DNA of 64,000 nucleotides from GCA-2746795 sp964643965 (GTDB lineage: Bacteria > Chloroflexota > Anaerolineae > Promineifilales > Promineifilaceae): assembly GCA_964643965.1 (NCBI GenBank), contig CAZXVH010000013.1, positions 1 to 64,000 on the forward strand, read 5' to 3'. The position numbers and the translations under genes were made by a program. The number at the start of each line of letters is the position of its first letter. The stretch's first letter is position 1. This document shows positions 1 through 9,752 of the stretch, piece after piece. Under the pieces are notes generated by a model, which worked only from the letters and a program-made list of their open reading frames with translations, did no database searches and had not been told where the DNA came from.

Positions 1-4
1 AAAA

Positions 5-43
5 ATGGGAGGCTCCTCAGTTGAGAAGCCTCCCATTCTATTT
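5..43 (-). terminator. Intrinsic terminator after the S8 peptidase gene
   Basis: Two 10-nt arms, ATGGGAGGCT (5-14) and AGCCTCCCAT (27-36), are perfectly complementary around a 12-nt loop that can itself pair. Read on the minus strand the stem is followed by a T run (the A run at 1-5), so it fits termination of the protease gene that ends about 70 bp away. On the plus strand the tail is only TTCTATTT, so it may also work weakly in that direction. Confidence 0.75.
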
Positions 44-112
44 GGAGTCACATGAGGGCAGACTCGTTACCCAGCATCCAAATCAAGAGATTTGAGACGC
101 TCTATGCCAATG

Positions 113-1402
113 CTACGGTTTCATCACAACAGGTAAGTAGATGTAGTAGAAAACGGCCGTTGTCGTCAGCTCACTGCTCGCCGTTTCATTGTTATCCCCG
201 TCCGATGTAGCCGTGATTGTCACACTATCCGAGTCGCCATCCGCAGCCGCAGCCGGAATAGCTACTGTCACTTCCACATCCATCGACTCGCCAGCGTCTA
301 TCGTCACATCGGCTGGCAAACCCGTTGTCCAGGTCTCGCCCGCAGCCGTGAAGCTGAAGGTATCCGTCATGTTACCGGTATTCGTGACGGTCAATGTGTA
401 GGTAACAACCTCGCCGGGTGCGCCTGACATAGCATCAGTGGCCGGAGCCAATTCTACGCCGTAAACTGTCGCAGAAAAAACGGTAACGGTCGCTTCCGAG
501 GTTTCCAGAATAGTACCCGGAGCATTGTTCACATGCTCTACGACATTGGTTAAGTCTGTGCCATTGGGGACACCGACATCTACCGTGGCCTGGTAGGTGA
601 TCACATGGTCGCCTACTGCTGGCGGTACAATCCAGTCGAAGCAGATCGCCATGCCATTTGCCAACGTTGCCAGATTGGCATCGTCGTAAGCATAGACAGT
701 GCCGCGATCACCGGCGTAATTCTCCACGCCAATCGTGCCCGTAAGCAAACCTGAGGCGAAATCGCCGGTCAGGTTGTCATAGGCATAGATAATCTCATAC
801 TCGCCCGGGGCATCGTCAATCGCTTCTGCGATAGCCACCTCGAAGTCGGCGCGGCTGGCCGGATCACCAACAAGCTGCACATCATCAAACTCTAAGAGTT
901 TCATCGAAGGCAGACCGCCACTGGTTAGGTAAATACCGGTGGTGACGCCGCGGTTGGTCGGTCCAGCGCCAAGCTCGTAGACGATTTCAATGTCCGGATT
1001 CCAAATCATGGAGAGCAGGGCATTGGGCAGCGCCGCGTTCGGCAGGTCGCTGTTACTGGCATAGGGGCCGCCTAAGACGGAAGCCACATCCAGAGTGACA
1101 AAGCCATCGCCATTGAAGTACATATTTTTGCCGGTATTCGTGCCGCTGTTGTCGCCATAGAAGGCATAGGGGCCACCAGGGTAACTGGTGTCTTGCCAGA
1201 AGCCATTAGCCGTGATACCCGCATTGGCCAAGAAACCGTAGGCTTCCAGGTTTACATAGTTGCCGCTGTTTGCCAGGGGCATGGTACAGGTGGGATCACT
1301 CAGACTGGTCGAGACCACATAGTCGCGTACAGGCGGGATTTGTATGCCAGTCCAGGTCAGCACATTCCCGCTAACAGTGGCCCCACCGGTTACCGAGCCA
1401 GG
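113..1402 (-). CDS. C-terminal part of the secreted S8 peptidase (continues across N gap)
   Basis: This is the part of the protease gene after the 100-N join. It encodes extracellular beta-sandwich material: an insert describing a multi-strand domain, then a C-terminal domain of the CARDB/NEW3 type (a YTLTVTNTGN segment followed by alternating Val/Thr/Ala strands). It ends in a hydrophobic YYIYLPVVMKP-like tail. A similar FLPVIL segment lies near the N-terminus of the PKD protein at 39224. The frame does not match the N-terminal part across the gap, as expected when the real gap length is not 100. The stop is followed by a terminator hairpin. I read it as the C-terminus of one protein rather than a separate gene, because there is no start signal at the gap edge. 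Confidence 0.75.
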   Translation of the reverse strand, partial: PGSVTGGATVSGNVLTWTGIQIPPVRDYVVSTSLSDPTCTMPLANSGNYVNLEAYGFLANAGITANGFWQDTSYPGGPYAFYGDNSGTNTGKNMYFNGDGFVTLDVASVLGGPYASNSDLPNAALPNALLSMIWNPDIEIVYELGAGPTNRGVTTGIYLTSGGLPSMKLLEFDDVQLVGDPASRADFEVAIAEAIDDAPGEYEIIYAYDNLTGDFASGLLTGTIGVENYAGDRGTVYAYDDANLATLANGMAICFDWIVPPAVGDHVITYQATVDVGVPNGTDLTNVVEHVNNAPGTILETSEATVTVFSATVYGVELAPATDAMSGAPGEVVTYTLTVTNTGNMTDTFSFTAAGETWTTGLPADVTIDAGESMDVEVTVAIPAAAADGDSDSVTITATSDGDNNETASSELTTTAVFYYIYLPVVMKP

Positions 1403-1502
1403 NNNNNNNNNNNNNNNNNNNNNNNNNNNNNNNNNNNNNNNNNNNNNNNNNNNNNNNNNNNNNNNNNNNNNNNNNNNNNNNNNNNNNNNNNNNNNNNNNN
1501 NN
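1403..1502. other. Assembly gap (100 N)
   Basis: Exactly 100 N, the usual placeholder for a gap of unknown length. The flanking bases (ending gagccagg, resuming tacggcgg) do not repeat each other. This join therefore hides real sequence, unlike the gap at 60460. It falls inside the S8 peptidase gene. Confidence 0.95.
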
Positions 1503-4500
1503 TACGGCGGCCGGCATGTTGAACGTAGCCAAACCAGAGTCGCTGTCAGGCACAACGGCCGTTGCCAACGTGATCGCATCCACCGCGCCAGGGCCAGAAG
1601 AGGCCCAGTTTTGCACCAGCACCCAATAGTCACCCGCTGGCGGATTGTCTGCCGAGAGGTACTCAAGGGCTGTGGGGCTGGTGCTTCTACCCAGTTCCGC
1701 GGCCAACGAGGGTACAGTCCCGCTACCCCAGAACATATCAACATCCGGCGCTTCCGAAGCGGTGATCTCCGCCACCATGCGTTTGGTGTTTGCGGGCACG
1801 GTGAAGGTGGTGTAGAAGACATCGGCTAGATTGTCGTAAGGATCGCCTCTATTCGGATCTTGGGTCAGCATGATCATGTCCAAAGTCGCTTCTGTGGGGC
1901 CGTACATCGTTACCTGGCTGTCAGTGATTTCAATCGCCTGCAAGTCGTCATAACTATTGCTGCCTGCATCGCGGTACGTTTTCACCTGCATCAGGCTGGG
2001 CAAATTACCGGCCGAAGGCACGAGGGCCATGGTCATATGCGTATCAGGTACAGCGGCTGAACCCGTAAAGCCATTTACCACCACATTATCAATATACCAG
2101 TACCAATCCCAACCTGGCGTCATAAAGCGGAAACGTAACTGAGCCAGGCCACCGGCATACGCGGAGATATCGTAACTATAAGATGTACCGGCGGTAGGCT
2201 CGTCGACCGACATAAAGTGAACGTTCGTCCATGTCGTGCCACCGTCCGTAGAGATATCTGCCCAGGCATCCCCATCACCAGCAAAGTCCTGGAAGTTACT
2301 ATCAAACGTCAGATTGGCGTTGGTGTAGCCTGTCAAATCAAAAACAGGTGTATACAAGGTCGTATCCATGCCGGCGGCAAAAGCATCCGCATCAGCGCCA
2401 GCGGCCTGTCCTGAACCTGGAGTGATGTTAGCCCTGCCCCAGAAAACATTTGTGTTCCAGCCGGCGCCAGTATCGGTGATAACCGTCCAACCGGCGGGCG
2501 GGAAGCTGCCTTCAAAGTCTTCACTGAGGACAACGGCGTTAACGGCATTCAAGGCCGGCTGGGTAGCGTCGGTCTCAAAGGAGACAGAAGCGAATTCCCA
2601 ATCGCCCAGAGCCGCGCCGCTCACGTCAGCGTTGAAGGTCAACGCCTGTGAAGCGCCGGCCGCCAGGGTGAAGGTAGGCGGTGATACGGTCACGGTGATA
2701 CCCGCTGGGGCGCTCACAGTGGCGGTATAGGTAGCCGCTCCTGACAACACACTTTCTACGGTGCGCGTCCAGCTGCAGCCGCCCACGCAGTTGTCATTAG
2801 ACATGCTGGCCAGGTTCAGGTTACGCAAGGCTGAAGAGCTGCCATTATTCAGAGCAGGATCGGCCGCTTCAAAGTTGGCCGTCGTTTCATCCAGCACAAA
2901 ACCCACATTAGAGGCAGCGCTGACGTCGATGCGTCCGTTGCCCAGGTCGAAGGGGTCCGCCGGCGTCGTGCCATCTTCTTTCACATTATCTACCGTATCG
3001 GCAGCCAACATCATGGCCGATTTGATCTGATGCGGAGACCATGTCGGATAGAGGGCGGCCATCAGGGCAGCCGCGCCAGCATCGTGCGGGCTGGACATGG
3101 AGGTACCACTGAGCAAGTCATAATCGGGGGGGCCAGAGCCATCGTCGTTGACCGCCGCCCAAATGCCCACACCGGGAGCTGTCATGTCAGGCTTCAACAC
3201 ATCAAAGATGCCAACCGGACCACGGGAGCTAAAGCCAGCCATAATGTCGGCATTGCTCGGGCTGTAGTCCACAATGGAGCCGGAAATGGTAGCCATGGCG
3301 TTGGTATTACCGGCGACCCACGCTTTCAGCGCCACGCCGTCAGCCTGGCTGATGTGGGTGGCAGGTAAAGCGTGTCCATCCAGGGAGAGACCCGCACCGT
3401 TGTCGGCCAAAACCATACCACCGGCGCCAGCGGCCAGAGCATTGATACCTTTTTCGACACGGCCGTAAGTACCCCGGTCACAAATGACGATTTCGCCACT
3501 AAACGTACCCGGATTCCAGGGAGAGGTGTTGCTGCCGGCCGCGCCAGCGCCACACAGGGCTGGAGTCGTGCCATTGTCGGCCGGGTAATCACCGGCATAA
3601 ACGATGCGCGCCGGGCCATAACCAGCGGTAAAGGCCACACCGCGAATGTCAGTCAAAGGACCGCCATCACTGGTCATGTTGATCAAGTCGTTGAAGACGG
3701 TACGGTTGTGGGTGCTGGCGGCCGTGCTGGCCACCCAGGGCGAAACGTGCGCCACTGTACCAGCGTCTGGCCCGGAGTTACCGGCCGAGGTGGAAACATA
3801 CACACCAACATCCGTGGCGGCCAGGAAAGCCAATTCTACCGGATCATTATAAGGATTAACGCCACCAGAAATGGAGTAGTTGATAGCGGCAATGCCGTTG
3901 GGCAGCACGGCGACATCGGCTACCACCTGGTTCACCGCCGCCAATAATGCCGCCCCTTCACAGCCGCCACCCTGATCTGATGGACCGTTTTTACAAACAT
4001 CATAGGCAATGATGTTAGCGTGAGGCGCTACACCAGAAATGGTGCTGGTGATGGCATCCGTGGGAGCATATAATGTGGCTGTGACCACATTACCGGCCAC
4101 AGTGCTGGCGGTATGGCTGCCGTGACCATCGCCATCTTCCGGAGAATAGGGGTCGTTGCCAACACCATCAACAAAGTCATGGACGCCAATTAGTTTATCA
4201 TTGCAGACGAAGCCGACCTGGTAATCCGGATCGCCAGGATCGCAAACGCCCAGATAGACGCCAGCGCCCAAGGGGTTGGTATGGGCATACCCATCTCCAC
4301 CGACGGCGGCAAAGGAGGGGTGCTCACTGTTGATACCAGTATCCAAAATAGCGACAACGACGCCTTCACCTTTGCTGTTCAGACCGGCGGGGGCGCCAGA
4401 ACCATCCCAAATGCCATCGGCGCCAATCCAGGTTGGGCCAGCATCGGTGAGGATTTCCTCAATGGTTTCGCGCACGACCAAACGTACACCATCCATCTTG

Positions 4501-4952
4501 GAAATTTGTTCTGCTTCCAGCGGCGTCACTACCATGGCCATACCATTAAACGCATGTTGGTAGGTGTAGGTAACTTTGACATCGCGGCCCAGGGTGCTGT
4601 TTACGCTGTTGATAAAGGTGGATTGTACGCCTTGCAGGTAGTTGACATAAGCCTGGGTGGCTGCATTATTTTGTAATTTTGTATTTCCCAGCGCGGCCGG
4701 ATTCGTGGCAGTCAAACCTTGAATGCCGCCTCTGTAGCTGGCAACGGCCGGATCGCTCAACTGGATGATATAGGTAGCCGGCTCGGTGAGGTTAACAACT
4801 TCACCTGGGGCCGCTTCTAATTGGTATTTGCCGGTTGGCGCATCGGGGGTAACGGCCGTTTCGCCATCTTTGGCCAGTACCAGACCCGTGAACAAAACGC
4901 CCACCAAGGCCAGAATTGTTAAAATGATGAGATAACGCGATTTACTTTTCAT
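1503..4952 (-). CDS. Secreted subtilisin-like S8 serine peptidase, N-terminal part
   Basis: Large exported protease of the subtilisin family (S8), probably degrading proteins outside the cell. Residues 1-27 form a signal peptide (basic start, then a Leu/Val-rich core). Residues about 60-165 resemble the I9 inhibitor prodomain. The catalytic triad is visible: Asp204 in AILDTGIN, His277 in GHGSHTA, and Ser in SGTSMSSP near residue 620, with the oxyanion Asn in STSAGNSG. A PA-type insert lies around 440-550 (AAGAGGMVLADN). C-terminal beta-sandwich repeats follow, including a jelly-roll-like stretch around 860-970, before the gap interrupts the gene. The start at 4952 has AAGGA about 8 nt upstream. 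It is transcribed alone; the helicase is divergent. Assignment to S8 is secure, the substrate is unknown. Confidence 0.92.
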
Positions 4953-5479
4953 GGAGATTTTCCTTCTTCTATTTTGTGACGCCCATTAAACCCTTGAAAT
5001 GAATGTAAATAAGGTTGAAAAGCTTTTGTGACCTAAACAGGATTTGGTATAAAGGTCGATACAGATTATTGGCGTTTTCGTTAACCTCTTAAGGATTATT
5101 TATCTGTGCGTCATCAGGCTGAATAGATATGACAAACGAGGGGATTGCAAGTTAATTTTTTACCATAGACCTCCTTTTTTGAATTTTCCGTGACGTATTT
5201 ATACTCGCTGTGGCGTGGTTTCTGACCGCACCATCTCTGGTAAAAATAGTAGCTTATGCCCGTTGCGAGTAGAGCAATAAAAAAAGCCACCGCAATACTG
5301 TTATAAGATTTGGGTAAACCAGAAATCAAGAGCAATTGGGATGGCTAAGACATAAAAATCGGTTTAGATACAAAGTTAAATAATAATTAACGGAATCTTT
5401 ACAAGACGCTCTCGATTTTAGTCACCTTCTGGGAATACGTCAACAAAGATGGGGCGGAATGTATCCTAAACAATTCGGC
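4953..5479. other. Divergent intergenic region; one weak small ORF
   Basis: About 530 bp between the divergent protease and helicase genes, relatively AT-rich. A 73-codon minus-strand frame (5114-5335) encodes one hydrophobic helix followed by a basic tail. It has no convincing ribosome site and resembles no family I recognise, so I do not call it as a gene. The protease promoter must lie here, but I see no clear -35/-10 pair for it. Confidence 0.4.
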
Positions 5480-5508
5480 GTGACGCACTCTCTACGCCGG
5501 GTTACAAT
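5480..5508 (+). promoter_or_regulatory. Promoter for a probably leaderless pcrA transcript
   Basis: GTGACG (5480-5485), a 17-bp spacer and TACAAT (5503-5508) fit a sigma-70-type promoter. The expected start of transcription, 7 nt after the -10 box, is the A of the helicase ATG at 5515. There is no Shine-Dalgarno sequence, so the mRNA is probably leaderless. Confidence 0.6.
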
Positions 5509-5514
5509 ACCTTT

Positions 5515-8500
5515 ATGATCGATTATCTCAACGGACTCAATGCCCAACAGAAAACGGCCGTTACTGCCCCACCTGGTCCCGTCCTCATCTTAGCTGGCCC
5601 CGGCAGTGGCAAAACCCGCGTCCTCACCCAGCGCATCGTCTACCTGCTGCATGAACAAAAGGTAGCGCCCTGGAACATTCTGGCCGTCACCTTCACCAAC
5701 AAAGCCGCCAAAGAGATGAACCATCGCCTGGAAACCATGCTCGGCGCTCATCCCCGCGGCCTGACTATGGGTACCTTCCACGCCATCTGCGCCCGCATCC
5801 TGCGCCGCGAAACTGAAAACCTGACATACTATCAGCGCGACTTCGTCATCTTCGATACCGCCGACCAGCTTCAAGTCGTCAAACAGGTACTCAAAGAACT
5901 CAACCTCGACGACAAAAAATTCCCGCCACCTAAACTGCTCAACGGCATCAGCAGCGCCAAAAACGAACTCATCACCCCCGACATCTACGCCGCCACCAAC
6001 TACATCTCTGAAGTCACCCGGCGCGTCTACGAACGGTATCAACTCACCCTCCAGGCCAACAACGCCATGGACTTCGACGACCTGCTCATGAACACCGTGC
6101 TGCTCTTTGAAGAACGCCCCGATGTGCTGCAACGCTATCAGGAACGTTACCAACACATCCTGGTAGACGAATTCCAGGATACCAACACCACGCAATACGC
6201 CCTGCTCAAACATCTAGCGGCCGTCCACAATAATATTTTTGCCGTGGGCGACAGCGATCAATGCTTTCCCGCTGAAACACGCATCAATACTCCTCAAGGA
6301 AGTAAACCCATTGCGCAAATTCAAGTAGGTGAGTATGTAACTGCGGCGAGTGGGCGGGGAAGAACAATGTCAGCTAAAGTTGTGCATGTGGGTGAACGGC
6401 CGTTCCAAGGTGAGCTAATTCGGGTAAAAACAAAACAAGGCCACTCATTCCGCGCCACACCAAACCACATCATCTTTTCACGACTTGGACTGGATTACGG
6501 CAACCACTACGTCTACCTGATGTACAAGGCAGAACTCGGGTACCGCATTGGCATCGCTTCGAGCGCCAGAAGCAATGGCCAAATAACAGACAATGGGCTT
6601 CGTGTGCGTATCAACCAGGAAAACGCAGATCGAATTTGGGTTTTACGTGTTTGTGCCAATCGTGAAGATGCAGTGTATTGGGAAACTTATTATGCCTTCC
6701 AATACGGCATTCCCACCACCGTATTCTATGTACGCGGCCGGCGCATGGGCATGACACAGATTGAAATCAATCAATTATATGAAAATATAGACACCTACGA
6801 ACGCGCCCAAACCCTCATGGACAGCCTGCAACTTGATTTGCGTTACCCCCACTTCATAGCCGAATCCAAATTTTTAAGGCAAGCGGTGAACTTTCGCTAT
6901 TTTAGCGATTCGCGCCACACCTTCGAATCTCCCTGGAACGCCCATCGAGTCACTGTATGCAGCGGCGATCTTGAACTTAAAACCAAACTAGAAAAAGCTG
7001 GTTATCATCCCCGAAAAGGCAAACGTAAAACCTGGCGAGTGGAAATGTCACGCCTCCATTATAAAGATGTGCAAACAGAAGCAACAAGGCTCAGCACCGC
7101 CTCTGAACTAGACATCATCACAAAAGCATTTTTAGTTGATCGCAAAGAGGGGAAATTAACAAAAAGTTTTCAACTAATGCCCGTCAGCCATTTGCATCCA
7201 TCAATGATTGTGGCTATTGAGAAAAATGGCAACATCATAGAAGATGAAATCATATCCATAACAAAAGAAGCGTATCAAGGACAAGTTTATGATTTTGAAG
7301 TAGCTGAATTGCACAACTATATAGCAGACGGCGTGGTCGTCCACAACTCAATTTACAAGTGGCGCGGCGCAGATTTTCGCAACATCCAACGCTTCCAGGA
7401 AGTCTACCCAGACGCCCTGGTCGTCTTGCTCGAACAAAACTACCGCTCCACCCAAACCATCCTCGACGCCGCCAAAGCCGTCATCCAGCACAACAAGAAT
7501 CGCGTCCACAAAGATCTCTTCACCGAGCGGCAAGGGGGCGAACCCATCGTCATCGGCGAGGCTTACAACGACTTAGAAGAAGGCGACATCGTCATCTCCA
7601 CCATCCAAAGCCTGCTACTCGATGGCTACTCCCCCGGCGACATCGCTGTCATGTACCGCACCAACGCCCAATCTCGCGTGTTGGAAGAAGCGTTCGTCCG
7701 CGCCAACATGCCTTACCGCCTCGTCGGCGCCACCCAATTCTACAAACGGCGTGAAGTCAAAGACATGATTGCCTTTTTACGACTGGTGCATAATCCGGCC
7801 GATTCTGTCAGTTTTAACCGGGTAGTCAATGTGCCTACGCGGGGCATCGGCGCCAAAACATTGGCGCAGCTGCAAGCCTGGGCCAGCGCCAACGGTTGGC
7901 AGCCCAGCGACGCCGTGATAGAACTGGCCACCAATCCTGACGTACAGCACCCCTTTGGCGGCCGCGCCTTCAACGCCCTCCACGACTTTGGCGCGATGCT
8001 CTTCGCCTGGATGAGTGTCAGCGAGGGCAGCAGCGTGGGCGATTTGTTTGATCTGATTCTGGAGCAAACCCGCTACCGCGAATATATCGACGATGGCACG
8101 GATGAAGGACGTGATCGCTGGGAAAACGTGATGGAACTGCGTGGCGTGGCGGCCGACCCGGCCCTCACCTTGAGCGAATTCCTGGAGCAGGTAGCCTTGG
8201 TTTCGGAAACGGATAATCTGGAAGAAACGCCCAATTCCACCACCCTACTGACGCTCCATGCCGCCAAAGGATTGGAATATCCGGTTGTCTTTATCACTGG
8301 CCTGGAAGAAGGGATGCTGCCTCACAGCCGCAGCATGGAAGACGCCGAAGAATTGGCCGAAGAGCGCCGTCTGTTTTATGTGGGCATTACCCGCGCCAAA
8401 GATCGCCTCTATCTCTCCCATGCCTTCCGGCGCACCTTTTATGGCGCCACGGAAGCGACCACGCCCTCCCGTTTTCTCATGGACATTCCTGATGAACTGA

Positions 8501-8916
8501 CGATTGGCAGCAAACCGAAACGACGGCGCCAGGAAAGCAAGGCACGAGCCAGTAGTTGGAATGCGTCAACGCCTTCCTGGTCTTCAAGCAGCAGCCAATC
8601 CTCCTCTAGCTGGTCTTCTAATACTCGTTCATCCGCAGACTCCGCTTCTAAAAAAACGTCCGCCCCGTCTGAACCCCGGCGCAAACCGCTGCCCCAGCCT
8701 AAATACCTGGACAATCGCTACGAGGAGCCAGAACGCCCTGCGCCCCAGGCAGCTCAATACCGCACCGGCCAAAAAGTGCGCCATGCCAAATTTGGCGAAG
8801 GCATGGTCATTGAAAGCAAGGTGATGGGGAATGATGAAGAAGTGAGCGTCGCCTTCAAAGATGTGGGCATCAAGCGGCTGGCAGCCAGTTTTGCCAAACT
8901 TGAAATATTACAGTGA
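5515..8916 (+). CDS. pcrA: ATP-dependent DNA helicase PcrA/UvrD with an in-frame intein
   Basis: Superfamily 1A 3'-5' DNA helicase used in repair and replication restart. The extein shows the Q motif (LNAQQ, 8-12), Walker A (GPGSGKT, 28-34) and the DEFQD box near 218. Motif III is split by the intein: VGDSDQ ends at 249 and SIYKWRGAD resumes at 612. Motif IV, QNYRST, and the late VGITRAKDRL box follow. After splicing the protein would be about 771 aa, normal for PcrA. The C-terminus has a Ser/Trp-rich low-complexity linker (about 1010-1060) and the usual Tudor-like end (VRHAKFGEGMV). No ribosome site precedes the ATG, in line with a leaderless start. The NYN RNase gene follows after 56 bp. 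Confidence 0.96.
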   Translation: MIDYLNGLNAQQKTAVTAPPGPVLILAGPGSGKTRVLTQRIVYLLHEQKVAPWNILAVTFTNKAAKEMNHRLETMLGAHPRGLTMGTFHAICARILRRETENLTYYQRDFVIFDTADQLQVVKQVLKELNLDDKKFPPPKLLNGISSAKNELITPDIYAATNYISEVTRRVYERYQLTLQANNAMDFDDLLMNTVLLFEERPDVLQRYQERYQHILVDEFQDTNTTQYALLKHLAAVHNNIFAVGDSDQCFPAETRINTPQGSKPIAQIQVGEYVTAASGRGRTMSAKVVHVGERPFQGELIRVKTKQGHSFRATPNHIIFSRLGLDYGNHYVYLMYKAELGYRIGIASSARSNGQITDNGLRVRINQENADRIWVLRVCANREDAVYWETYYAFQYGIPTTVFYVRGRRMGMTQIEINQLYENIDTYERAQTLMDSLQLDLRYPHFIAESKFLRQAVNFRYFSDSRHTFESPWNAHRVTVCSGDLELKTKLEKAGYHPRKGKRKTWRVEMSRLHYKDVQTEATRLSTASELDIITKAFLVDRKEGKLTKSFQLMPVSHLHPSMIVAIEKNGNIIEDEIISITKEAYQGQVYDFEVAELHNYIADGVVVHNSIYKWRGADFRNIQRFQEVYPDALVVLLEQNYRSTQTILDAAKAVIQHNKNRVHKDLFTERQGGEPIVIGEAYNDLEEGDIVISTIQSLLLDGYSPGDIAVMYRTNAQSRVLEEAFVRANMPYRLVGATQFYKRREVKDMIAFLRLVHNPADSVSFNRVVNVPTRGIGAKTLAQLQAWASANGWQPSDAVIELATNPDVQHPFGGRAFNALHDFGAMLFAWMSVSEGSSVGDLFDLILEQTRYREYIDDGTDEGRDRWENVMELRGVAADPALTLSEFLEQVALVSETDNLEETPNSTTLLTLHAAKGLEYPVVFITGLEEGMLPHSRSMEDAEELAEERRLFYVGITRAKDRLYLSHAFRRTFYGATEATTPSRFLMDIPDELTIGSKPKRRRQESKARASSWNASTPSWSSSSSQSSSSWSSNTRSSADSASKKTSAPSEPRRKPLPQPKYLDNRYEEPERPAPQAAQYRTGQKVRHAKFGEGMVIESKVMGNDEEVSVAFKDVGIKRLAASFAKLEILQ
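6262..7347 (+). other. Intein in PcrA motif III (362 aa)
   Basis: Residues 250-611 of the helicase ORF. The intein begins with Cys250 (CFPAETRIN, block A), has a block B-like GHSFRATPNH (309-318, with the Thr and His), and ends YIADGVVVHN (block G, His610-Asn611) before the +1 Ser612. All residues needed for splicing are present. At 362 aa it is longer than a mini-intein, so it carries an insert, but I see no LAGLIDADG motif. The insert has YVYLMYK (332-338), GYRIG (342-346) and a later YWETYY with Glu390, an arrangement like a GIY-YIG nuclease core. Codon use inside the intein is more AT-rich than in the flanking helicase, consistent with later acquisition. Confidence 0.93.
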
Positions 8917-8972
8917 ACAGTGAACGGCAATCAGTGAGCCGATGTCCAATGACCGATAACCGATAACCGACC
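8917..8972. repeat. Short tandem heptamers in spacer
   Basis: The 56-bp spacer after pcrA consists of degenerate 7-bp units: variants of TGAACAG at the start and ACCGATA repeated at the end, just before the next ATG. Similar repeats lie at 20402, 31380, 37874, 55291 and 56640. Confidence 0.55.
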
Positions 8973-9650
8973 ATGCACTACCTCATTGATGGCCATAACC
9001 TCATCGGCAAAATGCCCGACATCTCGTTGACAGACCCGGACGATGAGGTGAAGTTAACCATGCGTCTTAAAAGCTGGGTGGCAGAAAGCAAGAAACGGCA
9101 GGTGACGCTGTTTTTTGATGGCGGTACGCTGGGTTCGCATCTTAACCGCCTGTCTAGCCGTAATTTGAAGGTCATTTTTGCGCCCTCCGGCAAAACGGCC
9201 GATTCCCTTATCATCAGTTATATGCGCCAGCTAAAAAATCTCCGTGAATACACCCTCATCACCAGTGATCGTGAAATCATCAATGCTGCCAAATCCAACC
9301 GTATTCGCACCATGCTGTCTGAGGAGTTTATTGAACGGATGGGTTTTGTTTTTGTGGAAAAAGAGAGGAAGGAGGAAGTTAAAACGGCCGTTCCCCCCGA
9401 AAAGCCAGAAGACCCCACCCTCAGCGAAGCCGAAGTGCAGGAATGGCTCACCTTATTTGGCCCAACGCCTGCTGCGCCACCGCCCCAACCTACCCCTCGA
9501 AAGCGCTTACCTCCTGCGCCAGGCAATGCAGAAAAGCCAGCCCAGAAGAAACCCAAATCCCTGCGTACCGCTAAAACAGACCAGGATGAAAAACTGGATA
9601 ATGATGAAATTGCGGCGTGGCTTGACCTGTTCAATGACAACAAAAAGTGA
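8973..9650 (+). CDS. NYN-domain (YacP-like) ribonuclease
   Basis: PIN-like NYN/YacP family protein; YacP/Rae1 relatives cleave RNA, in some cases mRNA on the ribosome. The N-terminal 120 residues hold the acidic sites expected of the fold: LIDGHN (Asp7, Asn10), FFDGG near 48, KTADSLI near 72 and ITSDREI near 95. The rest (about 125-225) is a Pro/Lys-rich linker ending in an acidic helix (DEIAAWLDLFN). A similar EVQEWLTLFGPTP motif lies at about 150, so the tail contains two copies of a short W-L-x-L-F helix that could bind a partner. It lies 56 bp after pcrA on the same strand and may be co-transcribed. Start by family similarity; no strong ribosome site. Confidence 0.85.
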   Translation: MHYLIDGHNLIGKMPDISLTDPDDEVKLTMRLKSWVAESKKRQVTLFFDGGTLGSHLNRLSSRNLKVIFAPSGKTADSLIISYMRQLKNLREYTLITSDREIINAAKSNRIRTMLSEEFIERMGFVFVEKERKEEVKTAVPPEKPEDPTLSEAEVQEWLTLFGPTPAAPPPQPTPRKRLPPAPGNAEKPAQKKPKSLRTAKTDQDEKLDNDEIAAWLDLFNDNKK

Positions 9651-9717
9651 ACATAATCGTTTACCCGACCCCTAAACTGGTATTTCTAACTCTTCGCCGA
9701 AAACATACAAATTATAC

Positions 9718-9746
9718 TGGACAAGCGTACCGGTTTGTTGTATGAT
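9718..9746 (+). promoter_or_regulatory. Strong sigma-70-type promoter of a small RNA
   Basis: TGGACA (9718-9723), a spacer of exactly 17 bp and TATGAT (9741-9746). Transcription should start near 9753. The next start codon is about 260 bp downstream, past a strong terminator, so this promoter most likely drives a non-coding RNA. Confidence 0.75.
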
Positions 9747-9752
9747 TTAGCT

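Noticed and set aside
5114..5335. 73-codon hydrophobic minus-strand ORF
   Set aside because: No ribosome site, no family, AT-rich spacer; may be chance, so not called as a gene.
5590..6213. 207-codon minus-strand ORF within pcrA
   Set aside because: It is the antisense shadow of the helicase, with no ribosome site and low-complexity Val/Glu/Phe content.
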